From Anaerolineales bacterium (GTDB lineage Bacteria > Chloroflexota > Anaerolineae > Anaerolineales > UBA6663), in NCBI GenBank assembly GCA_017999235.1, contig JAGOBN010000107.1:1-9382 (forward strand): DNA of 9,382 nucleotides. Direction: 5' to 3'. The notes below the pieces were generated by a model, which saw nothing but the letters and a program-made list of their open reading frames with translations, ran no database searches and was not told the origin of the DNA. Positions 7,257 to 9,382 of this stretch are shown one piece after another; within the stretch, counting starts at the first letter, position 1; each line of letters begins with the position of its first letter. The translations under genes were made by a program, and so were the position numbers.

Positions 7257-9382
7257 TTACGGCTGAAGACGGGTCACGCCGCCGCCGGTGGCGAACCAGA
7301 CCACGCCGTCCGGCTCCACGTACACGTCGAAGACCTCGGCTTGGATCAGGCCATCCCGCACGGCGTAGGTTGTCCAGTCGGAGCCGTCAAAGCGGGCGGC
7401 GCCGGCGGCGGTGCCAAACCACAGGCTGCCATCCGGATCCAGGGTCACGGCATTGAGGTAGTTCGAAGGCAATTGGACGCCGGCCCGCCCGTCCACGTAT
7501 TGGGTCCAGGCCTCAGCCTGGTAAACGTTGACGCCCGCGCCCTGCGTGGCCACCCAGATCCCGCCATCTTCGTCCTCGGCGAAATCGGCGGCAAACCCAA
7601 AGTTGCCGTCCAGGGCTTCCCCGCGCCGGAAGTGCTCCCACTCCCCGTCGGGCGACCGGCGGCTGATCTGATCACCCACGCCCGTCCACAGCGCGCCATC
7701 CGAGGCCAGAAACAGCGCGAAGACGCGCGCGCGCGGCGGCCCGCCCTCGGCCTCGTCCACCCAGGTGACGTTTTCGCCGTCGTAGAAGGCCAGGCCGTCA
7801 TCCTCCGTGCCGATCCAGGCCGTGCCGTCGGCCAGCGGCGCGAGGCCGCGCACGTTGATCTCGGCCGGCAGGCCGGCGGCGGCGCCTACCTCCGTCAGCG
7901 CGCCTTCAGGGGTGCGGATGACGAATCCCTGCGACCAGCGGCTGCCCCACACATTTCCCTGCTCATCCAGAGCCAGCGGCGTGCAATCGCACGGGCTTTC
8001 CGTCCAGGGCCGCCAGACCTCGTTCTGCAGATCGAACCGGTCGGTGTAGGCGCTATAGATCTCGATAAACCACAGCTCGCCCAGGTCCGGCGCCGGCAGG
8101 ATCCGGCCGTGCGCGGCGGCCACCGTTGAGTCGTCGATGTACCAGGGCGTGAAGGCCTGGCCGTTGTAGTAGAGCGGCCCGACGCCGTCCGTGCCGAAGA
8201 ACAGCGCGCCGTCCTCGGCCGCGATCGAGCCCGTGGTTTCGTAAACCGGAAGATCGCCGGTCTGCGAGCTGAACTCCTCCCAATTGACATTCGCGGGGTC
8301 GTAGCGCCAGATGCCGCCGCCGCCGGAGAGGTAATACCGCCCTTGGGCATCCTGAACGATGCCCAGGACGCTGTCCGGCGGGGCCTGGTCGGTCGGCACG
8401 AAGCGCTCCCCATCGAAAAGGGCGGCGCCGCCATTGGTGCCCACCGCCAGTTGACCGCCCGAGTCTAGAAACAGGGAGAAAATGCGGTCCCCCGGCAGGC
8501 CGTCCGCGGTCGTGAAGCGTGTCCAGGTCTCCGTGTCGCGCTGGTAGCGGCCCAGGCCGGCCTCGGTCCCCACCCACAGCACCCCGTCGGGCGCCGGCAG
8601 CAGCACGTTCACGGCGTTGCCCAGCCGGCCTTCGGTCAGCGCGATATCCGAATTGGCGGAGGGGAAACCGGGGAAGGCCTGCCAGGCCCGGCCGTCGAAT
8701 AAATTCAGGCCGCCGCCCTCCCGGCTGCTGTAAGCGGTGCCCACCACCAGAAACTCGCCGGCGCGCACCACGGCGAGCACGAGATTACTGTCCAGCCCGT
8801 CGGCGGTGTCATACGTGATCCAGTCGCCGCTCCCCGGATTGAGCCGGCCCAGGCCGGCCTCCGTGGCCGCCCACAGCGTGCCGTCCTCATCCACCCAGAC
8901 CGAGAAGACGTTGACGTGCGGCAGCCCGTCGCCGGTGGTGTAGCGCCGCTGGACCGCGCCTTCCGCCAGATTCCAGACGGTGATGCCGCCCGGGCCGGCG
9001 GCATACAGGTCATTGCCCTGGATAAAGAAGCGGCGAACCCGGTTGGCGGCGGTCCATGAATCCCAGACCGGGTCGCCGGCGGCCGGCTCGCCGGTAGCGG
9101 CGGCCGCCGTCACTGCCGGCTCCTCGGCGGGGAGCGAACTGGGCCGGGTGGCCGCCGGCGATTGCGCGGGGGTGGCGGTGGCGGCCGGCGCCAGGAGGCC
9201 CGGCGCAAAGACGGCAAACAGGATTCCCAGGACCGCGACTACGGCCACGCCGCCCAGGACGGCGGCCAGCGGGAAGGGCCGGGCGGCCGCCTGGCCGCCG
9301 GCGGCTCCAGCTTCAGAGACCGGCGGCGGGGCCGCCGCCAGCGTGGCGGGTGCGGCGGCGGCCACCACGGGGGCGGGGCTGG
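7257..9382 (-). CDS. Membrane-anchored two-component-regulator-type beta-propeller protein, N-terminus outside window
   Basis: The frame is open from the TAA stop at 7257-7259 to the window edge. A GTG at 9366-9368 is possible, but the frame continues upstream through Pro/Ala codons, so the gene most likely starts beyond base 9382. Numbering from that GTG: 1-30 is Ala/Pro-rich; 33-59 is one hydrophobic helix (VLGGVAVVAVLGILFAVF core), preceded by R30; 60-98 is a low-complexity Ala/Thr/Pro linker. About 101-703 holds about 14 repeats of 40-50 residues with LWxGT cores, such as LWAAT (165), LWVGT (264), AWIGT (517), IWVAT (604), LWFGT (649) and VWFAT (690), and 'T.DGLP' turns. This is the Reg_prop pattern, and 14 blades suggests two seven-bladed propellers outside the membrane. 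No Y_Y_Y, kinase or DNA-binding domain follows. Any output domain must be N-terminal and cytoplasmic; a Ser/Thr kinase or an FHA or zinc-ribbon module is possible but not seen. Confidence 0.85.
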   Translation of the reverse strand, partial: SPAPVVAAAAPATLAAAPPPVSEAGAAGGQAAARPFPLAAVLGGVAVVAVLGILFAVFAPGLLAPAATATPAQSPAATRPSSLPAEEPAVTAAAATGEPAAGDPVWDSWTAANRVRRFFIQGNDLYAAGPGGITVWNLAEGAVQRRYTTGDGLPHVNVFSVWVDEDGTLWAATEAGLGRLNPGSGDWITYDTADGLDSNLVLAVVRAGEFLVVGTAYSSREGGGLNLFDGRAWQAFPGFPSANSDIALTEGRLGNAVNVLLPAPDGVLWVGTEAGLGRYQRDTETWTRFTTADGLPGDRIFSLFLDSGGQLAVGTNGGAALFDGERFVPTDQAPPDSVLGIVQDAQGRYYLSGGGGIWRYDPANVNWEEFSSQTGDLPVYETTGSIAAEDGALFFGTDGVGPLYYNGQAFTPWYIDDSTVAAAHGRILPAPDLGELWFIEIYSAYTDRFDLQNEVWRPWTESPCDCTPLALDEQGNVWGSRWSQGFVIRTPEGALTEVGAAAGLPAEINVRGLAPLADGTAWIGTEDDGLAFYDGENVTWVDEAEGGPPRARVFALFLASDGALWTGVGDQISRRSPDGEWEHFRRGEALDGNFGFAADFAEDEDGGIWVATQGAGVNVYQAEAWTQYVDGRAGVQLPSNYLNAVTLDPDGSLWFGTAAGAARFDGSDWTTYAVRDGLIQAEVFDVYVEPDGVVWFATGGGVTRLQP
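8548..8887 (-). repeat. Two DNA-level copies of a propeller-blade core
   Basis: Bases 8548-8590 and 8845-8887 are related direct repeats, 297 bases (99 codons) apart in the same frame. The first 16 bases are identical, and about 34 of 43 match by hand count. Both encode the TEAGLGR region of a blade (residues 169-175 and 268-274). They point to relatively recent blade duplication or conversion inside the gene. Confidence 0.5.

Noticed and set aside
7341..8129. A 262-codon plus-strand open frame opposite the propeller gene.
   Set aside because: The minus-strand frame shows clear propeller repeats throughout this stretch; the plus frame shows no pattern.
9366..9368. GTG as the true start of the propeller gene.
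   Set aside because: The frame stays open upstream to the window edge with Ser-Pro-Ala-Pro codons continuing the same low-complexity segment, and no ribosome-binding site is visible in the 14 bases available.
1..9382. Very frequent GCCGGC and GGCCGG palindromes across the window.
   Set aside because: They occur mostly as in-frame Ala-Gly and similar codon pairs in every gene, so codon and base composition explain them without a special signal.

Overview
This is a GC-rich window (roughly two thirds G+C by eye) from a bacterial chromosome. It carries five protein genes packed tightly on both strands. Protein style suggests Chloroflexota (Anaerolineae-like): the form of the GatB and DnaN sequences, a glutamate dehydrogenase of the CYDRNDK type, an orphan PEP-synthase-like ATP-binding protein, and a membrane-anchored propeller protein with an 'ATATPAQSP' type linker. 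This assignment is an inference and no rRNA or other marker is present to test it. I see no tRNA, rRNA, CRISPR array, insertion sequence, phage gene or replication origin.

Region 1 (1-3601, + strand) is a probable operon around glutamate and ammonia chemistry. It holds the C-terminal part of a class I PLP aminotransferase (cut by the window start), gatB (subunit B of the Asp/Glu-tRNA amidotransferase) and gdhA (Glu/Leu/Phe/Val dehydrogenase family). The gaps are 38 and 48 bases. A strong hairpin plus T-run at 3571-3601 ends the unit. All three enzymes handle amino groups: transamination, amide transfer to mischarged tRNA, and reductive amination.

Region 2 (3628-7228, + strand) begins just after that terminator. 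Its first gene encodes a 776-residue protein with a PEP-synthase/pyruvate-phosphate-dikinase type ATP-binding core. It has no phosphohistidine swivel domain and no PEP/pyruvate barrel, and is flanked instead by an unrecognised N-terminal region and a distinctive C-terminal domain. This is the least understood gene here and the best candidate for new biochemistry. It is followed by dnaN, the DNA polymerase III sliding clamp, which has its own plausible sigma-70-type promoter and stands apart from dnaA and recF within this window.

Region 3 (7199-9382, - strand) converges on dnaN. The two transcription units share a perfect 30-base palindrome with A/T runs on both sides, a textbook bidirectional terminator. 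The minus-strand gene runs off the right edge. Its visible part is a Pro/Ala-rich segment, one membrane helix, a second low-complexity linker and about 14 blades of the two-component-regulator propeller type, probably two seven-bladed extracytoplasmic propellers. The missing N-terminus would be cytoplasmic and probably holds the output domain.
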